This document shows, piece after piece, positions 43,143 through 50,912 of a stretch of 64,000 bases of DNA. The number at the start of each line of letters is the position of its first letter. The stretch's first letter is position 1. Both the position numbers and the translations under genes were made by a program. Origin of the DNA: Curtobacterium luteum (lineage in GTDB: Bacteria > Actinomycetota > Actinomycetes > Actinomycetales > Microbacteriaceae); assembly GCF_014646995.1 (NCBI RefSeq), contig NZ_BMOI01000016.1, positions 1 through 64,000 of the forward strand, read 5' to 3'. The notes beneath the pieces are model-generated. The model ran no database searches. It saw only the letters and a list, made by a program, of their open reading frames with translations, and had not been told where the DNA came from.

Positions 43143-44300
43143 TCAGACCCCGGCCGCCACCCCTGACAGCGTGGCCGCGAAGGGGTCGAAGTCGTCCTGC
43201 AGCGACGGGATCGGCGCGACGGTCGACTCGACCTCGACGAACGACCGCCGTTCGACGGACTCCTCCACCGCGACCATCGTGTCGAGCACGTGGTACCCGA
43301 CCTCGCCGGTCGCGATGTGGGTGCCTCCGCCGCGGATCGCCCGCGCCATGTCGAGCACGCCGAGCCCGCGGCCGGCGGTGGGCTCCTCGTCGAGGACCGT
43401 CTCCCACTCCTGTTCGAACGGGAACGACACGTCCGCGCCCAGGGGCCGTGCGATGCGGATCGGGTGGCCGCCGCCGAAGGTGTTCGGGTCCGGGAGGACG
43501 ATCGTGCCCTCGGTGCCGTTCACCTCGAAGACGCCGTGGCGGAACAGCGGGGTGTCGAACGAGAGCAGCGACTGCGCGGACCCGCCCTGCTCGAAGGACG
43601 TCAGCACGGAGAGGTGCGTCGGGACCTCCACCGGGAACTCCCGACCGGCGTTCGGTCCCACCACGAGCTGCCGGGTGTCGCGCGACCTCGAGCCGGTCGC
43701 GACGACCGAGGCGATCGGCCCGAGCAGGTGCACGAGCGCGGTGAAGTAGTACGGGCCCATGTCGAACAGCGGGCCCGCGCCCTTCGCGTAGAGGAACGAC
43801 GCGTTCGGGTGGAACACGTCGGGCCCCTGCCACTGGAAGCTCGTGACCGCGGTCAGGGGCGTGCCGATCGCACCGGCCTCGATCGCCCGCTTGGCGGTCT
43901 GCCATCCGGTGCCGAGGACGGTGTCGGGTGCGATGCCGAGCCGCAGCCCCAGCGACTCCGCGAGGGCGACGAGCTCGGCGGCCGATCCGCGGTCGACGCC
44001 GATCGGCTTCTCGCTCCACACGTGCTTGCCGGCACGGAGCGCTGCGGTCGAGACCTCGACGTGCGTGGCCGGCAGCGTGAGGTTGATGACGATCTCGACG
44101 TCCGGGTCCGCGAGGACCTCGTCGCCGGTGCCGGACGCTGCGACGCCCCACTTCGCGGCCGACGCCGCGGCCCGCTCGGTGTCGATGTCTCCGATGCGGA
44201 CGACCTCGACGTCGGGGAACCGTGTGAGGTTCGTGAGGTACTGCTCGCTGATCATGCCGGCGCCGATGAACCCGACGCCGACCTTCCCCGTGCGGGTCAC
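43143..44300 (-). CDS. Gfo/Idh/MocA family oxidoreductase
   Basis: This 385-residue enzyme has the N-terminal NAD fold (VGVGFIGAGMISEQYL), the EKP motif (GKHVWSEKPIGVD) and FDMGPYYFTALVHLLG of the sugar/polyol dehydrogenase family. It is coupled by GTGA to a TIM-barrel isomerase, and the pair resembles inositol, keto-sugar or glucoside catabolic modules. The exact sugar is unknown. Confidence 0.87.
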   Translation of the reverse strand: MTRTGKVGVGFIGAGMISEQYLTNLTRFPDVEVVRIGDIDTERAAASAAKWGVAASGTGDEVLADPDVEIVINLTLPATHVEVSTAALRAGKHVWSEKPIGVDRGSAAELVALAESLGLRLGIAPDTVLGTGWQTAKRAIEAGAIGTPLTAVTSFQWQGPDVFHPNASFLYAKGAGPLFDMGPYYFTALVHLLGPIASVVATGSRSRDTRQLVVGPNAGREFPVEVPTHLSVLTSFEQGGSAQSLLSFDTPLFRHGVFEVNGTEGTIVLPDPNTFGGGHPIRIARPLGADVSFPFEQEWETVLDEEPTAGRGLGVLDMARAIRGGGTHIATGEVGYHVLDTMVAVEESVERRSFVEVESTVAPIPSLQDDFDPFAATLSGVAAGV

Positions 44301-45112
44301 GCGGACACCTCCTGCTTGTTCAGCGTGGCGTCGAGCCACCGGTAGGACTGCTCGACCCCGTCGAAGATCTCCCCGTCGAAGCCGTCGAACTCGATGACGG
44401 CGTACTCGAGGGCGGGTGCCGCGGCGATGGCCTCGGCGAGCCGGACGTCGCCCTGACCGGCCGGTGTCTGGTCGGTCGGGATCGAGGCCGTCGAGATGTC
44501 CTCGTGCATCGGTCCGTCCTTCACGTGCACGGCGACGATCCGGTCGCCGAGCTCCTGGATGAACGGCACGAGGTCGATGCCGGCGGCCGAGGCCCAGTAC
44601 AGGTCGAGCTCGAGCACCACGGCCGGGTCGAGCAGCGACGCGAGCACCTGCAGCGCGGGCTGCCCGTCGATCTGCGGCCGGAGCTCGCGGTCGTGGTTGT
44701 GGTAGCCGACGCGCAGGCCGTGCTCGGCGGCCTCGACGGCGGCGGCGTTCAGTCGGGCGGCGACGCGCTCGACGCCCTCGCGGGTCGTCCACGCATCCCG
44801 TCCGACGAACGGGTCGATGACGATCTCGAGGCCGAGCTCCTTCGCGGCCGCGAAGGTGTCGGCGTGCGACGGAGCAGTCATCACGGAACCGTCGGGCAGC
44901 GGGATGGTCTCCTCGACGAGGAACGCGTGGCCGGTCTTCGCGGTGATCCCGTGCGCGTCGAAGGCCCGCTTGAGTTCGGCGGAGCGACCGACGAAGGCGA
45001 AGGCCTCGACGGTGTCGAAGCCGATCTCGGCGAGGCGGCGGACGCCGCCGTCGAGGTCGGGCTCGAGCGCGGCGTTCACCGTGTAGAGCTGCAGGGAGAT
45101 GGCGGGTGCCAT
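44297..45112 (-). CDS. Sugar phosphate isomerase/epimerase (xylose isomerase-like TIM barrel)
   Basis: This 271-residue protein has an AP-endonuclease-2-type TIM barrel with metal-binding positions in GYHNHDRELR, VVLELDLYWA and HVKDGPMHED. Such enzymes interconvert sugars or keto-inositols. AAAGGATCC precedes ATG 45112. It is the first gene of a unit with the oxidoreductase; a hairpin separates it from the MFS gene upstream. Confidence 0.86.
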   Translation of the reverse strand: MAPAISLQLYTVNAALEPDLDGGVRRLAEIGFDTVEAFAFVGRSAELKRAFDAHGITAKTGHAFLVEETIPLPDGSVMTAPSHADTFAAAKELGLEIVIDPFVGRDAWTTREGVERVAARLNAAAVEAAEHGLRVGYHNHDRELRPQIDGQPALQVLASLLDPAVVLELDLYWASAAGIDLVPFIQELGDRIVAVHVKDGPMHEDISTASIPTDQTPAGQGDVRLAEAIAAAPALEYAVIEFDGFDGEIFDGVEQSYRWLDATLNKQEVSA

Positions 45113-45158
45113 GGTGGATCCTTTCTGCCCGCGTCGTCGCGGGGTGGCGTGACGGCGG

Positions 45159-45197
45159 GGAGGCGCGACTCGCGTTGCGGACGCGGGTCGCGCCTCC
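45159..45197. terminator. GGAGGC-type hairpin between co-directional genes
   Basis: GGAGGCGCGAC pairs with GTCGCGCCTCC around a 17-base loop. It lies 22 bases beyond the MFS stop and before the isomerase gene on the same strand, so it may set separate expression levels for the two parts of the module. Confidence 0.6.
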
Positions 45198-45219
45198 AGG
45201 CCGTCTGCTGGCGACTGCG

Positions 45220-46587
45220 CTACTTGACCGACTTGATGGGGAAGATGACGAGGGCCCCGAGCAGGACCGCGACGCCGGCGCCCCAGAGCATGAGCGTGTA
45301 GTTCTGCCCACCGCCGATGCCGAGGAGGAACAGGCCGACGGCCGGTGCGAGCGACTGGGGCAGGGCGTTCGCGATGTTGATGACGCCGAGGTCCTTGCCG
45401 GGGCGTTCCGGGTCGGGCAGGACGTCGACGATGAGCGCGGTGTCGATGGCGGCGTAGATGCCGAAGGCGAAGCCGAGCACGATCTCGGCGAAGTAGAACC
45501 CGCCGACGGTGTCGACGTGGGCGAGGATCACGAGTCCGACCGCGGTGAGTGCGGTCGATCCCCAGACGAAGACCTTGCGACGCTGCACCCGGTCCGACAC
45601 CCAGCCGGAGACGGCCGCGCTGGCGAGGAGCGCGATCGTGTAGAGGAGCACACCGAACGCGACCGCCGGGACGGCCTCCTTCGTCGAGAGACCGATGCGG
45701 TCCTGCATGTACAGGACGCGGTAGGTCGTGAACATGAACGTGCCGAAGGTGATGAGGAAGCGGCCCCACCAGGCGAGTCCGAAGTCGCGGTGCTTGATCG
45801 GGTTCGTCCAGAACGAGCTGATCAGGTTGATCCAGCTGAACGGCTTGATCGTCGTCGTCGGCAGGTCGTCACGGGCCACGAACGCGTAGATCAGGACCGC
45901 GATGATCGCCAGGACGCCGGGTGCGATGAACAGCAGCGGCAGGTTGCCGACGAGGTAGACGGCCAGGTAGAGGCCGGCCAGGATCGCGATGTTCTGAGCG
46001 AGCGCGATGACGCTGGAGGCCTTGCCGCGCTGGAACTCCGGCACGTTGTCCGCGAAGCTCGCGGTGAGGGTGGCGAGCACGGTGTTGGCAGCGATCTGTG
46101 CCAGCAACCACCCGAGGGTGAGCTGCAGCACGCTGTCCGAGAACGCGATCCAGGCGAGCGCGCCGACGAAGACGACGACACCGCCGACCATGTAGGGGCG
46201 GCGACGCCCCCACCGGGTGCGCGTGCGGTCCGAGATCGCGCCCAGCAACGGGTTGGCGAACAGGGCACCGAGGGCACCGAACGGCAACACCGATCCGACG
46301 ACGGTCTCGGGGCTGGTCGGGTTGAGCTGCTCGGCCTTGATCGACATGCTCACGAAGACCGGGGTGAGCAGGGCGACGAACAGGCCGAACTGGGCGAAGC
46401 TCAGGGCCCAGAGGTAGCCGCGACCGACGCGGACCGCGCTGACGGCCTGCGTGATGCCCTCGACCGAGAACGCCCGCGATGCCGCTGCGGGGTCGGTGCT
46501 CGTCGCACCGGCGGCCGCGGTGACGGGCGGCGTCGCGGTGCCGGCGAGACCGGACTTGGGTTCTTCCTTCGACGTCGGTGTCGACAT
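45220..46587 (-). CDS. MFS/GPH-type sugar transporter
   Basis: This 455-residue transporter has twelve membrane segments and motif A NPLLGAISDRTRTRWGRRRP, typical of the glycoside-pentoside-hexuronide and sucrose-type carriers. An Ala/Thr-rich cytoplasmic N-terminus of about 40 residues comes first. CGAGGAGGAGTC precedes ATG 46587. It is divergent from a TetR gene and upstream of the isomerase/oxidoreductase pair, so it probably imports the sugar they process. Confidence 0.86.
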   Translation of the reverse strand: MSTPTSKEEPKSGLAGTATPPVTAAAGATSTDPAAASRAFSVEGITQAVSAVRVGRGYLWALSFAQFGLFVALLTPVFVSMSIKAEQLNPTSPETVVGSVLPFGALGALFANPLLGAISDRTRTRWGRRRPYMVGGVVVFVGALAWIAFSDSVLQLTLGWLLAQIAANTVLATLTASFADNVPEFQRGKASSVIALAQNIAILAGLYLAVYLVGNLPLLFIAPGVLAIIAVLIYAFVARDDLPTTTIKPFSWINLISSFWTNPIKHRDFGLAWWGRFLITFGTFMFTTYRVLYMQDRIGLSTKEAVPAVAFGVLLYTIALLASAAVSGWVSDRVQRRKVFVWGSTALTAVGLVILAHVDTVGGFYFAEIVLGFAFGIYAAIDTALIVDVLPDPERPGKDLGVINIANALPQSLAPAVGLFLLGIGGGQNYTLMLWGAGVAVLLGALVIFPIKSVK

Positions 46588-46628
46588 GACTCCTCCTCGA
46601 GCCACAGGGGGCTGACGCCCGTCTGAAT

Positions 46629-46692
46629 ACCTAGTGCTGGTAGGTGACGGCGACAGTAGCACCCAAAACCTCCGGACGGAAGTTTTTGGTGC
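46629..46692. promoter_or_regulatory. Operator candidates between TetR and transporter genes
   Basis: Two inverted repeats lie in the 156-base divergent region: ACCTA-7-TAGGT at 46629-46645 and a 15-base arm pair GCACCCAAAACCTCC / GGAAGTTTTTGGTGC at 46659-46692 with three mismatches and a 4-base loop. The position between tetR and its likely target gene is classical for a TetR operator. Confidence 0.6.
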
Positions 46693-46743
46693 GGATGTTT
46701 CGCCGGGTCATCGGGAACCCGTGGCTACGCCTAGCCTGGGTCC

Positions 46744-47328
46744 GTGAGTTCCGACGGTGGAAGCGGTGTCCGGGGGCCCTACGCCAAGGGGGTGCAGCGC
46801 CGGCAGGAGATCCTCGACCGCACGCTCGACGTCGTGGCGACGCGGGGCATCGACGGGGCCTCGCTCCGGGCCATCGGCGATGCGATCGGCATCTCGCACG
46901 CCGCACTCCGGCACTACTTCTCGTCACGCGAGGCCCTGCTCCTCGAGGTGCTCCGGCAACGCGACGCCGACTCGGTCGCCCGGGTCGCGGACGTCGACGG
47001 GGTGCTCCCCCGCATGGCGGCCTCGGCGGACCACAACGTCAGCGTGCCGGGCCTCGTGACGCTCTACACGACGCTGCTCGGGGTGTCGGTGGCGGCCGGG
47101 AACGAGGAGTCGCGCGCGTTCTTCACTGAGCGGTTCGAGCTGCTGCGGGCGGACCTCGCGACGCAGCTGCGGGACGAGTTGGCGTCGTCGGGGCGGTACT
47201 CGGACGCGGACCTCGAGCAGGTGGCGTCGCTCATCATCGCGGCGTTCGACGGGCTGCAGGTGCAGTGGCTGCTCGACCGGCGGATCGACATCGCGGGAAC
47301 GCTGCGGCTGCTCGAGCGGGTGCTCTGA
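46744..47328 (+). CDS. TetR-family regulator of the sugar module
   Basis: This 194-residue regulator has a helix-turn-helix (ASLRAIGDAIGISHAALRHY, about residues 39-58, then FSSREALL) and a ligand domain ending DGLQVQWLLDRRIDIAG. Its divergent position and the inverted repeats upstream suggest it represses the MFS gene and itself. A TAGCCT box near 46732 is a possible -10. Start GTG 46744 lacks a clear ribosome site, consistent with leaderless translation. Confidence 0.86.
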   Translation: MSSDGGSGVRGPYAKGVQRRQEILDRTLDVVATRGIDGASLRAIGDAIGISHAALRHYFSSREALLLEVLRQRDADSVARVADVDGVLPRMAASADHNVSVPGLVTLYTTLLGVSVAAGNEESRAFFTERFELLRADLATQLRDELASSGRYSDADLEQVASLIIAAFDGLQVQWLLDRRIDIAGTLRLLERVL

Positions 47329-47350
47329 GCCCAGCCCGGGGACAGCTCGG

Positions 47351-48157
47351 TCAGGCCGCCTTCGGCTCCGGCTGGCACCGGGGACACCACCACAGTCGTC
47401 GGGCCGGCGACCCGACCACCTCGACGTCGTCCCGCGCCCGCACCCGGGTGCCGCAGCGCAGGCACGGGCGCCCCGCACGGCCGACCACCCAGTGCCGTTC
47501 GCCCCGTCGGAGCACCCCGGTCGTCACCTGGTACGCGTCCGGCGCGGTCGCCGAGTGTCGGAGCATGCGCCGTGCCGTGTCGAGCAGCGGACCGAAGGCG
47601 ACCCGGCCCGCAGGGAGGTCCGGGTGCAGCCCGCGCACGAAGCACAGCTCGTTCGCCCAGAGGTTGCCGAGCCCCGCGACCCGACGCTGGTCGAGCAGCA
47701 CCCGGCGGATCGGTGCGTCCGGGTCGCGCGAGCACCGGCGGAGAGCTTCGTCGCGGTCGAAGTCGTCGTGCAGCAGGTCCGGCCCGAGGTGTCCGACGAC
47801 CCGGTGTTCCTCGGCCGTGGGGACGAGCTCGACCACGGGCAGGTCGATCCCCCACACCGTCCGGCCGTCCTCGAGCACGAGCCGGACGCGCGCGTCCTGC
47901 ACGACATGACGCGGGAGGCGCCGACCGGCCGCGGTGACCGTCCACGACCCTTGCATCCGCATGTGGGTGTGCAGCGTCATGCCGTCGTCGAACCGGGTGA
48001 GCAGGTGCTTGCCGTGTGTGGCGTGCCCGGTGACGACCCGGTCCCCGAACGCTCGGCCGGCGTCGGGTCCGCCGCGGAGTTCGCCGTTGACCACCCGTGA
48101 TCCGTCGACCTGGCGGAGGCGTGCGGCCAGCCGGTGGACGGAGTCACCCTCGGGCAT
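47351..48157 (-). CDS. Fpg/Nei-family DNA glycosylase (endonuclease VIII type)
   Basis: This 268-residue repair enzyme starts MPEGDSVHRLAARL, the Nei-type N-terminus with catalytic Pro/Glu, has the helix-two-turn-helix region (QRRVAGLGNLWANELCF) and ends in a zinc finger (CLRCGTRV ... WWCPRCQ). It removes oxidised pyrimidines and nicks the strand. ATG 48157 is fixed by the need for Pro2. It converges with the TetR gene, 22 bases apart. Confidence 0.88.
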   Translation of the reverse strand: MPEGDSVHRLAARLRQVDGSRVVNGELRGGPDAGRAFGDRVVTGHATHGKHLLTRFDDGMTLHTHMRMQGSWTVTAAGRRLPRHVVQDARVRLVLEDGRTVWGIDLPVVELVPTAEEHRVVGHLGPDLLHDDFDRDEALRRCSRDPDAPIRRVLLDQRRVAGLGNLWANELCFVRGLHPDLPAGRVAFGPLLDTARRMLRHSATAPDAYQVTTGVLRRGERHWVVGRAGRPCLRCGTRVRARDDVEVVGSPARRLWWCPRCQPEPKAA

Positions 48158-48225
48158 GGCGACACGGTACGACCAACCACCGACACCGCAGCGCACCCGC
48201 GGCGCCGTCCTCGGCGACGACGTCG

Positions 48226-48642
48226 TCAGTTGATGATCTCTGCCCGGCCGTCGCGCATGGTGGTCAAGCGCTCCCGCCACAGCGTGACCGCCTCGGGCGT
48301 CAGGCGTGTCCAGTCGTCGACCTCGCGCACGATCCGCAGCGGCGCCGACGTGCGGTACGACCGCGTGGGGTTGCCGGGGAACTTCTTGTCGGTGACGTTC
48401 GGGTCGTCCTCGAAGGGCCCGGTCGGCTCGACCTCGTAGACGTGCGGCTCCCCCGCGCCCGCCAGCAGCACCGCCAGCTCCGCCGCCAGACCGCCGCCGT
48501 CCCGCAGCGCGGTGAAGTAGACGTGGTTCATCACGACCTCGGGCCGGTAGTTCGACGGGCGCCCGGCGACGAGCAGGTCCCCCGGTCGGAGCGCCGCGCG
48601 CGTGCCGTGGAAGAACGGCCCGGTCTCGTCCTCGGCGGCCAC
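48226..48642 (-). CDS. arr: Rifampin ADP-ribosyltransferase
   Basis: This 138-residue enzyme matches Arr: FFHGTRAALRPGDLLVAGR near the start, VVMNHVYFTALRDG, and the diagnostic VEPTGPFEDDPNVTDKKFPG followed by NPTRSYRTSAPLRIV. Arr inactivates rifamycins by ADP-ribosylation, so reduced rifampin susceptibility is expected. The GTG at 48642 has no good ribosome site and lies 2 bases after the stop of a small ORF, suggesting translation by re-initiation. Chromosomal arr genes are common in actinobacteria, so this is not evidence of recent transfer. Confidence 0.9.
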   Translation of the reverse strand: MAAEDETGPFFHGTRAALRPGDLLVAGRPSNYRPEVVMNHVYFTALRDGGGLAAELAVLLAGAGEPHVYEVEPTGPFEDDPNVTDKKFPGNPTRSYRTSAPLRIVREVDDWTRLTPEAVTLWRERLTTMRDGRAEIIN

Positions 48643-48644
48643 GG

Positions 48645-48866
48645 TCAGGCCCGCGGGCGGAACACCGCGATCGGCGGGCCGTCGTCCCCTGCGTCGTGCG
48701 TCTCGTCCGTGGCGACCCACGTCCGTCCGTCGTGCTCCACCGTCGCGGGCAGCTCGCCCCGGACGAGGATGCGCACGGCCGGTTCGTCGCCGTCGACCAG
48801 GTCGATGCCGAACGCGTCCGGCTCCTCGGCCCCGGCCGGCGGGTTGTCCCTCACGAAGGCGCTCAT
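48645..48866 (-). CDS. Small acidic protein upstream of arr
   Basis: This 73-residue acidic protein (starting MSAFVRDNPPAGAEEPDAFG; VEHDGRTWVATDETHDAGD) lies directly before arr with a 2-base gap. No family is recognised. It reads as a single small beta domain and may be cotranslated with Arr. Confidence 0.55.
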   Translation of the reverse strand: MSAFVRDNPPAGAEEPDAFGIDLVDGDEPAVRILVRGELPATVEHDGRTWVATDETHDAGDDGPPIAVFRPRA

Positions 48867-48972
48867 GCCACCAGCAAACCCGGCATCGCCGGGAATCCGC
48901 CGCATCGGCGGGAGCGGGCAGGCCCCGGAGGTGCGCGCGGCCGGACGCGAGCAGGTCCGACGCGAGCACGGC

Positions 48973-49016
48973 CGGACGGGAGGCGCGGGGCGGGCCCGCA
49001 CCGCGCCTCCCGTCCG
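48973..49016. terminator. GGAGGC-type hairpin after pstB
   Basis: CGGACGGGAGGCGCGG pairs with CCGCGCCTCCCGTCCG exactly, over a 12-base loop. It lies 13 bases beyond the pstB stop and ends the phosphate operon. Confidence 0.7.
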
Positions 49017-49029
49017 ACCGTGGAGATCC

Positions 49030-49887
49030 CTACCCGAAGCGACCGTTCACGTAGTCCGCGGTCCGCGGGTCCTGGGGCGTCTCGAACATGGCGGCGGTGG
49101 GCCCGTGCTCCACGATCGCCCCGGGCGTCCCCGCCTCGGCGAGGAAGAACGCGCACCGGTCCGACACCCGCTGCGCCTGCTGCATGTTGTGGGTGACGAT
49201 GACGATCGTGACCTCGGCGGCGAGCTCCGTGATCGTCTGCTCGATGCGCCGGGTCGAGGTCGGGTCGAGCGCCGAGCACGGCTCGTCCATGAGGAGCACG
49301 CGGGGCCGCACGGCGAGCGACCGGGCGATGCAGAGGCGCTGCTGCTGACCGCCGGACAGGCCGCCGCCGGGCTGACGGAGGCGGTCCTTGACCTCCTTCC
49401 AGAGCCCGGCCTTCGTCAGCGTCTCCTCGACGAGGTCGACCTTCGCCGCCTTGTCGAGGCGGACGCCGGTGAGGGCGAGCCCCGCGAGGACGTTGTCCTG
49501 GATGCTCATCGCCGGGAACGGGTTGGGCTTCTGGAACACCATGCCGATCTGGCGGCGCGCCTCGGTGATCCGGCGGGACGCGTCGTAGATGTCGACGTCG
49601 TCGAGGAGGACCTCGCCAGCGAGCGACGCGGACGGCACGAGCTCGTGCATGCGGTTCAGGGTCCGGAGGAAGGTGCTCTTGCCGCACCCGGACGGCCCGA
49701 TGAGCGCGGTGACCTCGCCGGCGGGCATGGTCAGGGACACCCGGTCGAGGACCTTGTGGTCGCCGAACCAGGCGGACACGGACCGAGCGTCGAGCGTCGC
49801 GGGCGCGACCGCGGGGCCGGGCCGGTCGGGGGTGCTGTCCCCGAACCAGCTGTCGAACTCGGCGAGGAGGGTTTCGGTGTCGGTCAT
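49030..49887 (-). CDS. pstB: Phosphate ABC transporter ATPase PstB
   Basis: This 285-residue ATPase has Walker [18 protein letters not shown], the PstB-specific [12 protein letters not shown], signature [16 protein letters not shown], Walker [13 protein letters not shown] and [13 protein letters not shown]. About 30 acidic residues precede the usual start ([16 protein letters not shown]), longer than most PstB. It is the last gene of the pst run, 14 bases after the sortase-like gene and far from pstC/pstA, which is unusual. Confidence 0.92.
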   Translation of the reverse strand: MTDTETLLAEFDSWFGDSTPDRPGPAVAPATLDARSVSAWFGDHKVLDRVSLTMPAGEVTALIGPSGCGKSTFLRTLNRMHELVPSASLAGEVLLDDVDIYDASRRITEARRQIGMVFQKPNPFPAMSIQDNVLAGLALTGVRLDKAAKVDLVEETLTKAGLWKEVKDRLRQPGGGLSGGQQQRLCIARSLAVRPRVLLMDEPCSALDPTSTRRIEQTITELAAEVTIVIVTHNMQQAQRVSDRCAFFLAEAGTPGAIVEHGPTAAMFETPQDPRTADYVNGRFG

Positions 49888-49901
49888 GGTCTTCTCTTCG
49901 G

Positions 49902-50912
49902 TCACATCAGGTTGGGGAGGAGGACGGTGAGCTGGGACGCGGCGGACAACCCGATCGCGAGGACCACGGGCACCGCCACGACGAGGGTCTGCCGGCGGCC
50001 CCAGAACCGCATGCCGACGGCGAACAGCGCGACCATCGCGGCGAGCACGACGAGCCCGAGGACGAGGAACGGCCACACCGAGCCGTCGCCGGCCATCGTG
50101 AGCTCCTCGGGCGCGAGCGAGGAGTACCCGATCGCGGGCGTCGGGGTCACGGCTGCCTTCGAGACGAGTTCGGCGTCGACCCGGACGATCGAGTCGGGCA
50201 GGAACGGCAGCCCTGCGCCGGACACGAGGGTGAGGCGGCCGTCACCGGCGCCGAGGGGCGCGGGGACGTGGTCGCCGGACCGGCGGACGTCGACGACGCG
50301 GTACTCCGCGGTGCCCTGGCCGGTCGTGGTCGTGATGACGGCGCCGGTGCGGAGCTGGTCGATCCGACCGAAGGGCCCCCCGTACGCCGTCTGACGTCCG
50401 TACACGACGCTGGCGCCGACCTGCCCGGGCAGCGGGGTGTCGCGGCGGTGACCCGGTCCGGAGCGGGTGACGTCGGACGTCGTGCCCTGCAGCACGACGG
50501 TGTCGAGCCCGAGCGCCGGGACGCGGACGATCGCGACCGGGGTGCCGTCGGGGACGAGTCGGCCGTCCGAGCCCGTCTGGCCGACCGGGGCGGTGGCGTT
50601 CGCGAGCTGGTAGCGGAAGGCGTCGAGCGCGAGCTGCTGGTCACGGGCGTACGAGATCTGCGAGACGCCGGTGAACTGCAGCGCGAAGCCGACCAGGAGG
50701 AGCCCGGCCACGACGACCGCGGACCCGCCGAAGCGCCACCGGTCGGGTTCGCCGAGGGTCGGGATCGCTCGGGCGGCCGGGCCGGCGGATTCCCGGGACC
50801 AGCCGCTGACCGTGCGCGCGGGTCCCCGGGTCCGGCTGCGCCCTCGGCCAGGCTCGGCGCGGCGCGGGGGCCACCAGGAGGGTCGGGGCAGCCAGGAGGT
50901 CGAGCTCGTCAT
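49902..50912 (-). CDS. Sortase-like membrane protein lacking the catalytic cysteine
   Basis: This 336-residue protein has a basic N-terminus, a membrane segment (about residues 68-90), a sortase-like beta-barrel ([46 protein letters not shown]) and two C-terminal membrane segments. In active sortases the last motif reads TLxTC; here it is TLVSG, so the Cys is missing although the His region ([10 protein letters not shown]) is present. It is probably not a transpeptidase. It lies between the PstS-Ig protein (ATGA overlap) and pstB, implying a role in assembling or anchoring the extracellular phosphate-binding proteins. Confidence 0.75.
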   Translation of the reverse strand: MTSSTSWLPRPSWWPPRRAEPGRGRSRTRGPARTVSGWSRESAGPAARAIPTLGEPDRWRFGGSAVVVAGLLLVGFALQFTGVSQISYARDQQLALDAFRYQLANATAPVGQTGSDGRLVPDGTPVAIVRVPALGLDTVVLQGTTSDVTRSGPGHRRDTPLPGQVGASVVYGRQTAYGGPFGRIDQLRTGAVITTTTGQGTAEYRVVDVRRSGDHVPAPLGAGDGRLTLVSGAGLPFLPDSIVRVDAELVSKAAVTPTPAIGYSSLAPEELTMAGDGSVWPFLVLGLVVLAAMVALFAVGMRFWGRRQTLVVAVPVVLAIGLSAASQLTVLLPNLM

